Assembly (NCBI RefSeq): GCF_028288465.1
Contig: NZ_JAQBNR010000015.1
Location: 372,001-436,000 of the forward strand
Direction: 5' to 3'
Origin: Ferruginibacter sp.
GTDB taxonomy: Bacteria; Bacteroidota; Bacteroidia; Chitinophagales; Chitinophagaceae
DNA length: 64,000 bases
Position numbers and translations under genes: made by a program. Positions 7,652 to 16,182 of the stretch are shown here, piece after piece. The notes under the pieces are model-generated. The model was not told the origin of the DNA. It did not search any database and saw only the letters and a program-made list of their open reading frames with translations. Every line of letters begins with the position of its first letter. Within the stretch, counting starts at the first letter, position 1.

Positions 7652-9502
7652 TTAAGCAGCCTTTACTGGTTTAAATTCAAAGAAGACATGCGTACCATTG
7701 TTATTTTCTTCTTTCATGGTGCCTTCTAATTGTTGCGTGAGCAGTGAGATGAGTTGCCCGCCAAAGCCGGTGCCTTTGATGATACCGCTTTTGCCCACGC
7801 CGTTATCCGATATCTGCATGTGTAAATTACCATTGGCTGCCTGCGCTAATTTAATCTGCACTTTACCGCTTCTGCCATCGGGAAAAGCATATTTAATGGT
7901 GTTGGTCAACAGTTCGTTTACAATCAGGCCGAGCGGTACAGCAGTATCCACATCTACGTTCAATGCCTCCATGGCACATTCTACCTGCACCCTTTTTTGT
8001 GCGCCAAAAGAATCCAGTATGCTATCACTTAGGTTAAGGAAATAATCTTTCATTTCAATAGCACCCAGGTTTACGCCCTGGTACAATTTCTGGTGCACAA
8101 TGCCGATGGATTGCACCCGGTTTTGTCCTTCGTGCATCGCATCCCTGGCACTGACGTCGTTCAGCTGGTTGCTTTGCAAAGCCAGCAGACTGCTTACTAC
8201 TTCCAGGTTATTTTTTACCCTGTGATGAATTTCTTTCAGTAACAATTCATTCTCTGCATTCCTGGCGACAAGGGATGTCTGCGTGGTATTGAGTTCCGAC
8301 ACCGTTTTTTCTATTTTATCGTTCTTGTCTTTTAAAGCAAGGTTTGCTTTTTGCTTATTACGGTTATTGCGGTAAAGAACAAATGAAATTACCAGCGTAC
8401 TTACCAAAAGTCCAACTGCAGTATTAAAACGCAACTTGTTTTTAGCATCTGTTTCAGCCAGGTTCAAATCGTCCATGCGCTGCTTTTCTTTTATCTCCAG
8501 TTGCTTTACCTGTTTGGCTTTTTCAATATTGGTAACGGTATCCTTGGCGGCTGTTGAGGTCTTTAAAAATCCGTATGCCCTGGCCGGGTCGGTTTTTTCA
8601 AACACCTGTGATAATAAGCTGGAAGAATTCATTATGACCAGGTAATTTTTAAATTTGTTTCCTCCAGCCAATGCCAGGCTTGCATATCGTTGTGCTGAGT
8701 CCTGCCTGCCCTGGTTAAAATAGATCAGTGCCAGTTCATTGGTTACCTCATTTTCAAAAAAGCCTTCCTGCCCGTTGGAAGTGGCCAAGATCTGCTTGCA
8801 ATAATTTGCCGCTTCATCATATTGTTTTCGCTTGCTGCTGATACGTGCCAGTATTAATATGGGCCAATTTTCCTGGAATGGAAAATACAATTTGGAGTAA
8901 GCCTGTGTTTCTCTCGCAAAATGTTCTGCTGAATCCAGGTTGTTTTGTCTTTCATGTTCCTGCGCCAATAAAAACATAGCACTCCATTGCGTGAAATGAT
9001 CTGACTGTTTTATCCGGGGGTGGTAGTAGGCTTTCTGTGCCCATTTCAGCGACTCCTTATCATCTCCCAGTTTCTGGTAAAGCAGGCCCATCATATTGAT
9101 GCCATAGATCTCCCGGACGGGAGCATTTTTTCTACTTAGGTTGATTGATTCATAGGCTGCAGCAAACCCCTTTTCAAAAGAAGAGGTTATAGCATAAGAG
9201 AAAGACAGGGCTTCAAGACATTCCAGTTCACCCATCGGAAATTTTATTTTTCTTGCGAGGTTAAGTCCTTCATTTCCCAACTCAACAGATTCACTGGTAT
9301 TGCTGAGTGTTGTGGAGCGGCTGAGCCAATACAAAGCGTGCACTGTATTCGTATCCTGTCGATTGACCTTGATAATATTTTTAAAACTATCCACAGCAGG
9401 GTGCTCCAGTCGGAAAGGTTGGGCAAACAGCATATGGGCACTACATAATATTGCCAGCGTAAACAGCATGTGGATCTTACAGGAAAGCAGGCGATAATGC
9501 AT
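7652..9502 (-). CDS. TPR-containing sensor histidine kinase (HisKA_2 type)
   Basis: The protein has 616 residues from the ATG at 9502. That start puts a signal peptide (HMLFTLAILCSAHMLFAQ) at the N-terminus; an upstream in-frame TTG at 9592 would add 30 residues in front of it and is less likely. The periplasmic part, about 40-340, is built of tetratricopeptide-like helical repeats. One membrane helix (about 373-390, LRFNTAVGLLVSTLVISFVLY) leads to a coiled coil. The HisKA_2 dimerisation box KEIHHRVKNNLEVVSSLL carries the phospho-accepting His426, and a HATPase domain follows with N-box VNELLTNTIKYAF and G-box ISDNGVG. This family phosphorylates stand-alone or DNA-binding response regulators. 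No regulator is adjacent, so it is an orphan kinase. A -7 box is visible upstream at 9660. Confidence 0.88.
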   Translation of the reverse strand: MHYRLLSCKIHMLFTLAILCSAHMLFAQPFRLEHPAVDSFKNIIKVNRQDTNTVHALYWLSRSTTLSNTSESVELGNEGLNLARKIKFPMGELECLEALSFSYAITSSFEKGFAAAYESINLSRKNAPVREIYGINMMGLLYQKLGDDKESLKWAQKAYYHPRIKQSDHFTQWSAMFLLAQEHERQNNLDSAEHFARETQAYSKLYFPFQENWPILILARISSKRKQYDEAANYCKQILATSNGQEGFFENEVTNELALIYFNQGRQDSAQRYASLALAGGNKFKNYLVIMNSSSLLSQVFEKTDPARAYGFLKTSTAAKDTVTNIEKAKQVKQLEIKEKQRMDDLNLAETDAKNKLRFNTAVGLLVSTLVISFVLYRNNRNKQKANLALKDKNDKIEKTVSELNTTQTSLVARNAENELLLKEIHHRVKNNLEVVSSLLALQSNQLNDVSARDAMHEGQNRVQSIGIVHQKLYQGVNLGAIEMKDYFLNLSDSILDSFGAQKRVQVECAMEALNVDVDTAVPLGLIVNELLTNTIKYAFPDGRSGKVQIKLAQAANGNLHMQISDNGVGKSGIIKGTGFGGQLISLLTQQLEGTMKEENNNGTHVFFEFKPVKAA

Positions 9503-9659
9503 AACGTTTAATTTATGTTGAAATTTGTGCGGCAAAACTTTCAGCTTTTCAACACATGTGGTGGTAAAAGGATGGTGGTTTAACGTTGTCAAATTAAGTT
9601 AGGTTTTATGGTCTGAGATAAACACAGAAACCTGGGTTTATGGACAAGCTGTTGTTATC

Positions 9660-9667
9660 CAAATATA
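9660..9667 (-). promoter_or_regulatory. Possible -7 promoter element of the TPR kinase gene
   Basis: TATATTTG on the reverse strand matches TAnnTTTG exactly. It lies 158 bp upstream of the preferred ATG. No TTG is found at the expected -33 spacing, so support is only partial. Confidence 0.3.
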
Positions 9668-10477
9668 CACAATGCAAATAGCTAACATGGAGTAAAGTTT
9701 TAGCGAAGTAAGTAAAACCATGGGTAACTTATAACACAGGCGGTGGTTATTCATTTTTATCAGGGTATGACAATTCTGCGTTTTAGCTTATTGACCAATT
9801 CTCTCGTGTCAATTTAATAAACAGTATTTATAATATTATCATAACAGGTAAGAAACAAGTTGAAGTAGCTATCCATTAAAACTGTCGTATACGGTTCAGC
9901 GATCGGCTGCATTTTTACGGGAAACAATACTTGTTTAAGATGCTTGTATAAGAAAAGTTTTAACCACCGCTAATACCTTTTTTTGTTTACAATTATACTG
10001 AAGAATGAACTGGCTTTAGTGTAAGGGTAGCGGGCGGAATAAGACCATTGCTTCCCGTTGCGCCATACAACAAATTAATTAACAACAATTCGACCAATGC
10101 TGCCATATTATCGCTTCTAAAAACAGAACCACCGGTATATGCGTTATCAGGAGAGCATTATTTTGCAGAGCCAGCAACGGTACAAAGAAACCGGCCACAC
10201 ATAAATAATTTACCGTTAGCAAGTGCAAGCGTTTATCAGTTTGAAGAAGTACCTGCGCTGACAGGCGTTACAAGGCATTTATCAGCTTAACAATTTTATA
10301 AAAATAGTAGAAGTGACCTGTTATTTGAGCAAAGAGGAATTTGCCTTACGCAACCCAGCCGGATTGCTGCAAATGTTACAGCGAACAGAACGCACCTTCA
10401 TGCTTGCCTCTGGACCGGCTGCAAGGTTAATCAAAACAACTGCAATAATAGTACAGCTGTTAATCGTAATTATAAAG

Positions 10478-10508
10478 ATGCCGCAGTTATTATCAGGAGC
10501 TGCGGCAT
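10478..10508 (-). terminator. Hairpin downstream of the DinB gene
   Basis: A perfect 9-bp inverted repeat (ATGCCGCAG/CTGCGGCAT) with a 13-base loop lies 23 bp after the stop codon of the reverse-strand DinB gene. On that strand it is followed by CTTTATAATT, so the T tract is poor and the call is tentative. Confidence 0.35.
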
Positions 10509-10531
10509 ATCAGGCAATGCAAAAAATAAGT

Positions 10532-11050
10532 CTAATTCATTTGTGCCATCATGGCCTGGCTTTCTTCGTATGTGGGGCCGTACAAACCAGGAATGGTATT
10601 GCCGGTAGCCCTTAAATGCGCCACCAGTTCTCCACGGTGATGGTACAGATGATTGAATAAAAAACTTCTTACCACTGCCGCTCTGGGCATTGGTGGCATA
10701 ATATCTTTTCCACCCATTTGCATGTGCCACACGTTCATCAAAGTAGCTTCATCCGCGCCTTCCAGTACCTTTCTTGCAGCTGCCAAATTTTCTTCAAATT
10801 TGTCTACAATATTGGATGCCTTGCTGATATCTCCCTTGTCATACTTGTAAGAGCCCATATCAAAAACATCCTGGTTAAAAGTACCATCAAACCAGTTGTA
10901 CACTTCTGCAATGTGCGATGCTAACTGGCCTACCGACCATAGATGCGGCTGTGGTTTATAATTCAGTGCAGCATCAGGAATGGCTTGCAATAATTTACGG
11001 GTGTTCTCAGCTTCCTGCTCAAATTCACCCAACAAAGCTTGTTTAATCAT
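10532..11050 (-). CDS. DinB family protein
   Basis: This is a 172-residue four-helix-bundle protein. WSVGQLASHIAEVYNWF provides the first metal-ligand histidine (His46), and RSFLFNHLYHHRGELVAHLR supplies the other two (His134 and His138), the typical His triad of the DinB/YfiT metal-dependent superfamily. Relatives are thiol transferases or are of unknown function and are often induced by stress. The Bacteroidota signature GLYGPTYEE is present near the C-terminus. It is monocistronic on the reverse strand, with a possible terminator 23 bp downstream. Substrate is unknown. Confidence 0.85.
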   Translation of the reverse strand: MIKQALLGEFEQEAENTRKLLQAIPDAALNYKPQPHLWSVGQLASHIAEVYNWFDGTFNQDVFDMGSYKYDKGDISKASNIVDKFEENLAAARKVLEGADEATLMNVWHMQMGGKDIMPPMPRAAVVRSFLFNHLYHHRGELVAHLRATGNTIPGLYGPTYEESQAMMAQMN

Positions 11051-11612
11051 GGTTGTATGTTTTAGGTATTAAATATACAAAATTGCTTTTTTCCTTTTTA
11101 TTATTTCTATATGAAGAATTACCCGTTTGGCGGTAGTAATTTATGAGGTTTACAAATGAAGATTTCCCGCCTGGTCCGTAGGTTTTACTGAAGTCTGCGT
11201 TGCGCCCCTATGGTCCAAACAGTATGCTGAAATGAGTTCTGTGCGGCTGAAGGGTGTAAGGCATCCGGGAGGCTATGCCCGGGCTATGTAACAAACACGT
11301 TATCAGTGATGATGCACCGGCAGCTGGGCTGCTGCCATCTTTTACAAAGTGCAGAAGTAAGCAATGGGCTATTGGATAAGTCTTCCTTTGCAGCGTCAGC
11401 CAGGGCAAAAGCGCACTTTGAATGGTTCCCTTGCTATCCTCTTCCGTCAATTAAGCGCTGATGGTAATCAATTGTTGCGTCCCTTGAAAAGATGAAATAT
11501 CATAATGGCCAGCACCGTTGAACAGCCCTGTTTATTTTAACAACTTGTAATGAAACTTAGCCTCCTCATTGCCGTCTCATTGCGGTAATCATTCATCTTA
11601 AAAACATTAGCC
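11051..11612. other. Gene-free interval
   Basis: No supported gene lies in these 560 bp. There are GC-rich inverted repeats near 11270 (CCGGG/CCCGG) and 11319 (GGCAGC/GCTGCC, followed by ATCTTTT), but no transcript start can be linked to them. Confidence 0.35.
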
Positions 11613-12059
11613 ATGAAAAAGATTTTCACCTATTCAATTGTAGCTGCTTTGGCGGCCATTTTATTTACAAGTTGTACAAAAGACAGAATACACAATGACA
11701 GTTCCTACTGGCTTTCACAGGAGAGCGGCAATGTAGTGTATAGCAATAACTCATGCGGGTACTATGCGGTAGAAACACAGTATGGATACACCATTATACA
11801 AAACCTGGATGGATTCAGGACCTATGAAGGAGATGTGATGTTTGGCAACTTTGGCGGTATTGGTACCAGGGATTTCTACAATCATACTGCAAACGTAGTT
11901 ACCAGGGGAACCGTGATGGAATATGATCTTACTTATAATGAAGCTCTTGCTGCATTGGATTATTATTGTCCTGTGGCTGGCGCAAATGGATTCAGGATGT
12001 TGCAGAGTGCAACTGCACAATCTAAAATTAAAAGAACTGCAACTACGGTACCACAATAG
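11613..12059 (+). CDS. Small lipoprotein of unknown function
   Basis: This is a 148-residue protein with a lipoprotein signal peptide: a hydrophobic stretch at residues 7-19 and the lipobox LFTSC, so Cys21 would be lipidated. The following residues TKDR do not form the acidic export signal known from some Bacteroidota, so inner-leaflet (periplasmic) location is as likely as surface. The mature part is rich in Tyr, Asn and Gly with alternating hydrophobic residues, compatible with a small beta-sheet domain. No family is recognised. It has no obvious promoter and its neighbours are unrelated. Confidence 0.7.
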   Translation: MKKIFTYSIVAALAAILFTSCTKDRIHNDSSYWLSQESGNVVYSNNSCGYYAVETQYGYTIIQNLDGFRTYEGDVMFGNFGGIGTRDFYNHTANVVTRGTVMEYDLTYNEALAALDYYCPVAGANGFRMLQSATAQSKIKRTATTVPQ

Positions 12060-12198
12060 AACTTGTTACTGATTGGGTAAACCCTGAAAATTGCAAATGC
12101 GGTTCTCCTGAATAAAATGCTGATATAAAAGAGATCGTATTGATATACATAGGGTTATTCCTGCAATAATATGGCACAGAATTGTCAGGTAAATACGC

Positions 12199-12669
12199 AT
12201 GACAGTAACCAACGATCAGAAAAGATTTATGCAAATGGCCATTGACCTCTCCGAGCAGGCGGTTGACAGTAAAAAAGGGGGACCATTTGGTGCAGTAATC
12301 ACCAGGGAAGGTAAGATTATAGGTAGCTCCGGCAATCACGTGCTGCAACTGACAGACCCCACAGCCCATGCAGAAATTATGGCAATAAGAGATGCCTGTG
12401 AAAATATGGGGACGACTGATTTGTCCGGATGTGAAATTTATTCCTCGGCAGAGCCATGCCCTATGTGTACTGCAGCAATTTACTGGGCAGGATTAAAAAA
12501 AATATATTTCAGCAATACGGAAGAAGAATCGCTGGACTATGGTTTTGTGGATAAGGAAATATTGGAAGAGTTGAGAAAGCCCGCCGGTAAAAGAAAAATA
12601 AAAGCCAGCCGGATTGCCAATCCATCTGCTTTAAAAGTTTTTGATAAGGCACTTAAACAAAACGGATAG
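12199..12669 (+). CDS. guaD: Nucleoside/guanine deaminase (GuaD-like)
   Basis: This is a 156-residue zinc deaminase of the cytidine/deoxycytidylate deaminase fold. Zinc ligands are His57 in PTAHAE and Cys87 and Cys90 in PCPMC; Glu59 is the proton shuttle. The long match in spacing, total length and the blocks GGPFGAV, DPTAHAE, EPCPMC, AIYWAG and the C-terminal Pro/Lys-rich tail follow the Bacillus GuaD (guanine deaminase) pattern rather than tRNA adenosine deaminase TadA. The predicted reaction is guanine to xanthine plus ammonia in purine salvage. Some relatives prefer other aminated bases, so the substrate is an inference. A hairpin just after the stop (12690) may terminate it. Confidence 0.82.
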   Translation: MTVTNDQKRFMQMAIDLSEQAVDSKKGGPFGAVITREGKIIGSSGNHVLQLTDPTAHAEIMAIRDACENMGTTDLSGCEIYSSAEPCPMCTAAIYWAGLKKIYFSNTEEESLDYGFVDKEILEELRKPAGKRKIKASRIANPSALKVFDKALKQNG

Positions 12670-12689
12670 GAGTTGTGTAATATTGAATA

Positions 12690-12719
12690 ATGCCTGGGCC
12701 AATGAAGTTGCCCGGGCAT
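12690..12719 (+). terminator. Hairpin after the deaminase gene
   Basis: A 10-bp stem (ATGCCTGGGC/GCCCGGGCAT, one G-U pair) with a 10-base loop lies 20 bp after the stop. The downstream side is AT-rich but has no T run on the forward strand. Confidence 0.35.
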
Positions 12720-12830
12720 ATTAGCAACCGGATAAAAATATTCTGTTCAAAAATTTTGGCACTTTCTATCCCGAAACGGCTGTTTCCTCCTTCTTTAACA
12801 AAAGAGTTTTGAAATACATAATGCACAGTT

Positions 12831-14558
12831 ATGAAACGGATTGGTATTGTTGGCGGCGGGCCTGCCGCATTATTTTTATACAAACGGATTATTGAAAACT
12901 CAGGTGCTCCCGTATACGTAGCTATTTTCGAAAAAAAAGATCGGCTGGGTACCGGTATGCCTTACAGCAGGGAAGGGGCTGGTAAGGAGCATGTTACCAA
13001 TGTATCCGGTAACGAAATCCCACAACTTGTAACGAGCATAACTGACTGGATAAATAATTGTCCGCCACAACTGCTGCACGAATTTGATATGGAACCTGCT
13101 ATGTTCAATGAATTTAAGGTATTGCCCCGGCTGCTGTTTGGAGAATACCTGGCAGCACAATTTAAACTGCTGCAACAAGCAGCAAAGCAGGCTGGTATTA
13201 AAACAACAATGTATTACAATACCGTGGTAGCAGACATAGTATACGACGCTGGTAGCTCTGAAACAACCGTGGTAACAGCTACCGGCAGCAAGTATGAATT
13301 TGACGATGTGGTGATTTGTACAGGGCACTGCTGGCCAAAGCACTATGAGCACTCCATCCGTCGGTGGTATGATTCTCCCTATCCACCGGCCAAGCTGCAG
13401 CAGCCGGTTAATTTTGCTGTAGCCATTAAGGGCGCTTCTCTTACTGCTATTGATGCCATTCGTACCCTGGCAAGGCAAAACGGTACATTTAGCAAACAGG
13501 AGAATGGAATGTATACATACTCTGTAAATAAAGTAAGTGAAGGGTTCAGCCTGGCACTCCATTCAATTAAAGGCCTGCTGCCGGGTATTCGTTTTCATTT
13601 GGATGATACCCACTTATCCCAGGGTACAGCATTAACACCAGGCCAGATCAATAGTATAAAAGATACACACAATGGCTTTGTACCACTTGACTATATTTTC
13701 GAACAGCATTTTAAGCAGCCGCTCCGTGAAAAGAATGCGGCATTTTTTGAACGGATAGCAGGGTTGAACCTGGAAGAATTTGTAGAAGCGATGATGGCGA
13801 TGAGGGAAGCATTGGATCCCTTCACATTGTTTAAAGCCGAGTACCGCGAAGCCGAAAAATCTATTCGCAATCAACAGTCAGTATACTGGAAGGAGATGCT
13901 GGCCGTGCTCAGTTACGAAATGAATTATCCGGCTAAACATTTTTCCGCGGAAGACATGCTGCGCCTTAAAAAAGTTCTGCTGCCACTGATAGCTATCGTA
14001 ATCGCATTTGTGCCTCAAAGTTCAGCCAGGGAACTCATTGCATTGCACGAGGCAGGTGTACTGCGTGTTGTGCCTGTGGAGGCTGACAGTGAAGTTGTAC
14101 CAGTACCGGAAGGAGGGTGCCTTTACAGGTATACCGATGAAGCAGGGGAGCCGCGGCAGACGTACTATAAGATGTTTATTAATGCGGTCGGGCAGCCCGC
14201 TTTTATGTTCAGCGATTTTCCTTTTCCGTCGCTGGCAACTGCCGCCATCATTAGCCCGGCACAATTAAAATTTCAGTCGGTAGAAAGTGCCCGGGCACAA
14301 ATTGAGCAGGGCAACTTAAATATTGTAAGGCTTACGCCGCATGATCATTACCTGCAGGTACCTGGTATTAATATCAACGATCACTTCCAGGTAGTGAATA
14401 AGTTTGGCGAGGTAACGGCCAGTCTTTATATCATGGCAGTACCGTATATAGCCGGTCTCAATCCCGATTACTCAGGGCTGGACTTTTGTGAAACAGCTTC
14501 TGAACGTATTGCACAGGCAATGTTTATAAAGGATTCCTCAGAACATGCCGCGGCTTAG
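12831..14558 (+). CDS. FAD/NAD(P)-binding protein (PF13454/COG4529-type)
   Basis: This is a 575-residue soluble protein. The N-terminal Rossmann motif GIVGGGPAALFLYKRI binds FAD. EKKDRLGTGMPYS and HVTNVSGNEIPQL match the FAD_NAD_binding family (COG4529), whose members are annotated as uncharacterised flavoproteins. A second conserved block is DDVVICTGHCWPKHYE at about residues 160-175. The C-terminal half (VAIKGASLTAIDAIRTLARQ, then FINAVGQPAF) completes the two-domain fold. No neighbouring gene indicates a substrate. The start ATG at 12831 follows an AT-rich leader without Shine-Dalgarno, and 336 bp of gene-free sequence follow. Confidence 0.8.
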   Translation: MKRIGIVGGGPAALFLYKRIIENSGAPVYVAIFEKKDRLGTGMPYSREGAGKEHVTNVSGNEIPQLVTSITDWINNCPPQLLHEFDMEPAMFNEFKVLPRLLFGEYLAAQFKLLQQAAKQAGIKTTMYYNTVVADIVYDAGSSETTVVTATGSKYEFDDVVICTGHCWPKHYEHSIRRWYDSPYPPAKLQQPVNFAVAIKGASLTAIDAIRTLARQNGTFSKQENGMYTYSVNKVSEGFSLALHSIKGLLPGIRFHLDDTHLSQGTALTPGQINSIKDTHNGFVPLDYIFEQHFKQPLREKNAAFFERIAGLNLEEFVEAMMAMREALDPFTLFKAEYREAEKSIRNQQSVYWKEMLAVLSYEMNYPAKHFSAEDMLRLKKVLLPLIAIVIAFVPQSSARELIALHEAGVLRVVPVEADSEVVPVPEGGCLYRYTDEAGEPRQTYYKMFINAVGQPAFMFSDFPFPSLATAAIISPAQLKFQSVESARAQIEQGNLNIVRLTPHDHYLQVPGININDHFQVVNKFGEVTASLYIMAVPYIAGLNPDYSGLDFCETASERIAQAMFIKDSSEHAAA

Positions 14559-14895
14559 CCGACATATATCGACAGCCATTGTAATTACTGCCGGGTAACA
14601 CACGTGTGTACATTAAAGCACTTTGCAACTGTTACTATCTTCTTTGTTCGTGTATCTGCTGACTAATATGTTCACAATTAATCTAAAAGTATACAGATCA
14701 TTTTGTAAAGGCAGGCTGGCCATCTATAAATTGATTGAAACACACTTTATTTACAACGGTAACGACTTACCGGATACTGCAGGACGGCTGAGTTAAAAAG
14801 GACCCTGTCGTGCCTGAGCGATAAACAGTTTCATTTAGGTTGGTTAGGAACCCAGGGGTGAAAGAGTGCACCTATTACGGAGTAACAGCAAGACT
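14559..14895. other. Gene-free interval
   Basis: I see no gene, terminator or repeat that I can support between the FAD protein gene and the convergent end of the stressosome operon. Confidence 0.4.
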
Positions 14896-16182
14896 TTACT
14901 CCATTTGCAACTCGTATTCCTTAAGAAAAAAATAGAAGGTAGTACCCTTGCCAGGCAAGCTTTCTACCTGAATTTTACCGCCGTTTTTTTCCACCATACT
15001 TTTAACAATATAGAGCCCGATTCCGTGCCCTTCTTTAGTAGTTGTAAACCTGGTAAATGGTGTAAATAGCTTATCCCCGTTCCTTACAAGATCAATGCCC
15101 TCCCCATTATCCATAAAAGTAAGTAAGATATAGTTATCCCTTTTTGATGTGACGATTGTTATATCTAAAGGTCGCTCACATGAACGGTATTTTACGGCAT
15201 TGCTTAACAGGTTGGAAAATATACTGGAAATGTATCCCTGCACGTAACAGATTTCTTTTACCTGTTTAAAATCAGTAATCAAATTAATTGCGTCAATGCC
15301 ATAGTGCTTTTTAATAGGTTCGATGATGTCCCCGAGTTCTTCTTCAAATACTATATTTTGTGTCGCCTGTTTTCCCTTGCTCTGAAACTCGAGGATATTG
15401 ATAAGACCATTAATTGTTTTCCCCAGTTTTTTTTCAGCCCTTGCAACCACATCAATAATTTCATCCTGCAAAACGAGGTTTTTATTTTCCTTTAATAAGC
15501 TCACGGAAAGCTTTAAACTTGTCAGTGGAGTCTTTAGTTCATGTGATACCGAATAGGTAAATTGCTGAAGGTATGCATTGCGTGTTTCCAGGCTTACATT
15601 AAGTTGTTTGATCTGATCTATCTGCTGATCCACTTTCATTTTTTCAACCTTCAGCTCTTCAGTCAGCTGAATCAATTGCTCATTGCGATTTTTCAATTCT
15701 TCATAAGCTGATACAACCGGTTCATTTTTTAAATGCAAAATCCAGCCTTTGATAATCAAATTATTTATAGGCACTGCATTGGCGTGAATATATTTTTCAA
15801 GTACCACCGTTGTGCCATTGGCAGTACTATTGATTTTAAAACCGTCAGAAAGCTTGCGGGCAAATACAATACCCAGCCCCCGGCCTTTGTACAGCTGGGG
15901 ATCCCGCTGTAAAATACTATCCAGCCCCTTTATGCCCGTACCTTCATCTTTAATAATCACTTCCACCTTATACTCATCGCCGGTTTTTACAAGGTTGTAG
16001 GTTATTTTGCCTGCCTTTCCATACATGAGACAGTTGCGGCAAATTTCTGAAACAGCAGTGGCAAACCTTGTTTGTTCAGCCAGGCTTATACCAACAAATT
16101 TACAAATCTGCATTGCCCTTCGATGGGTAAGTACCAGATCCATTTCATTATTAATATCAATTACTGAAATTGCTGTTGTCAT
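14896..16182 (-). CDS. Stressosome-output histidine kinase with N-terminal RsbT-like ATPase domain
   Basis: This is a 428-residue cytoplasmic protein and the last gene of the rsb operon. Residues about 1-135 are an RsbT/RsbW-type HATPase domain: N-box VSEICRNCLMYGKAG, G1 IIKDEGTGIKG and G2 GRGLGIVFARKLSDGF. A coiled coil follows (about 160-205). A HisKA domain with FTYSVSHELKTPLTSLKLSV places the phospho-acceptor at His214, and a canonical HATPase_c domain ends the protein (LFSNLLSNAVKYRS, MDNGEGI, HGIGLYIVKSMVEKNGG). It has no membrane segment or PAS domain, so its input probably comes through the RsbT-like domain or through partners. Its ATG overlaps the stop of the phosphatase gene (ATGA). 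It most likely turns the stressosome switch into phosphorylation of a response regulator. Confidence 0.85.
   Translation of the reverse strand: MTTAISVIDINNEMDLVLTHRRAMQICKFVGISLAEQTRFATAVSEICRNCLMYGKAGKITYNLVKTGDEYKVEVIIKDEGTGIKGLDSILQRDPQLYKGRGLGIVFARKLSDGFKINSTANGTTVVLEKYIHANAVPINNLIIKGWILHLKNEPVVSAYEELKNRNEQLIQLTEELKVEKMKVDQQIDQIKQLNVSLETRNAYLQQFTYSVSHELKTPLTSLKLSVSLLKENKNLVLQDEIIDVVARAEKKLGKTINGLINILEFQSKGKQATQNIVFEEELGDIIEPIKKHYGIDAINLITDFKQVKEICYVQGYISSIFSNLLSNAVKYRSCERPLDITIVTSKRDNYILLTFMDNGEGIDLVRNGDKLFTPFTRFTTTKEGHGIGLYIVKSMVEKNGGKIQVESLPGKGTTFYFFLKEYELQME

Larger units (their letters stand above)
9503..10531. other. Gene-poor interval of about 1 kb
   Basis: The interval holds the leader of the TPR kinase gene (with a possible -7 box at 9660-9667, reverse) and, further right, forward-strand frames at 10048-10290 and 10313-10615 that I cannot assign. 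The first starts with TTG and ends in VPALTGVTRHLSA. Its composition is protein-like, but there is no recognised domain, and the second overlaps the DinB gene antisense. A decayed gene is the likeliest explanation. Confidence 0.35.

Noticed and set aside
10048..10290. 80-codon forward frame with TTG start
   Set aside because: No recognised domain, no ribosome-binding context and TTG start. The composition is only weakly protein-like; kept as part of a gene-poor interval.
11319..11343. GGCAGC/GCTGCC hairpin followed by ATCTTTT as a terminator
   Set aside because: No forward gene ends upstream within reach, and the T tract is short; listed only as a feature of the gap.
12900..13562. 220-codon reverse frame inside the FAD protein gene
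   Set aside because: It is fully antisense to a gene with clear Rossmann motifs; its translation has no motif and many Cys/His codons, as expected of a shadow frame.
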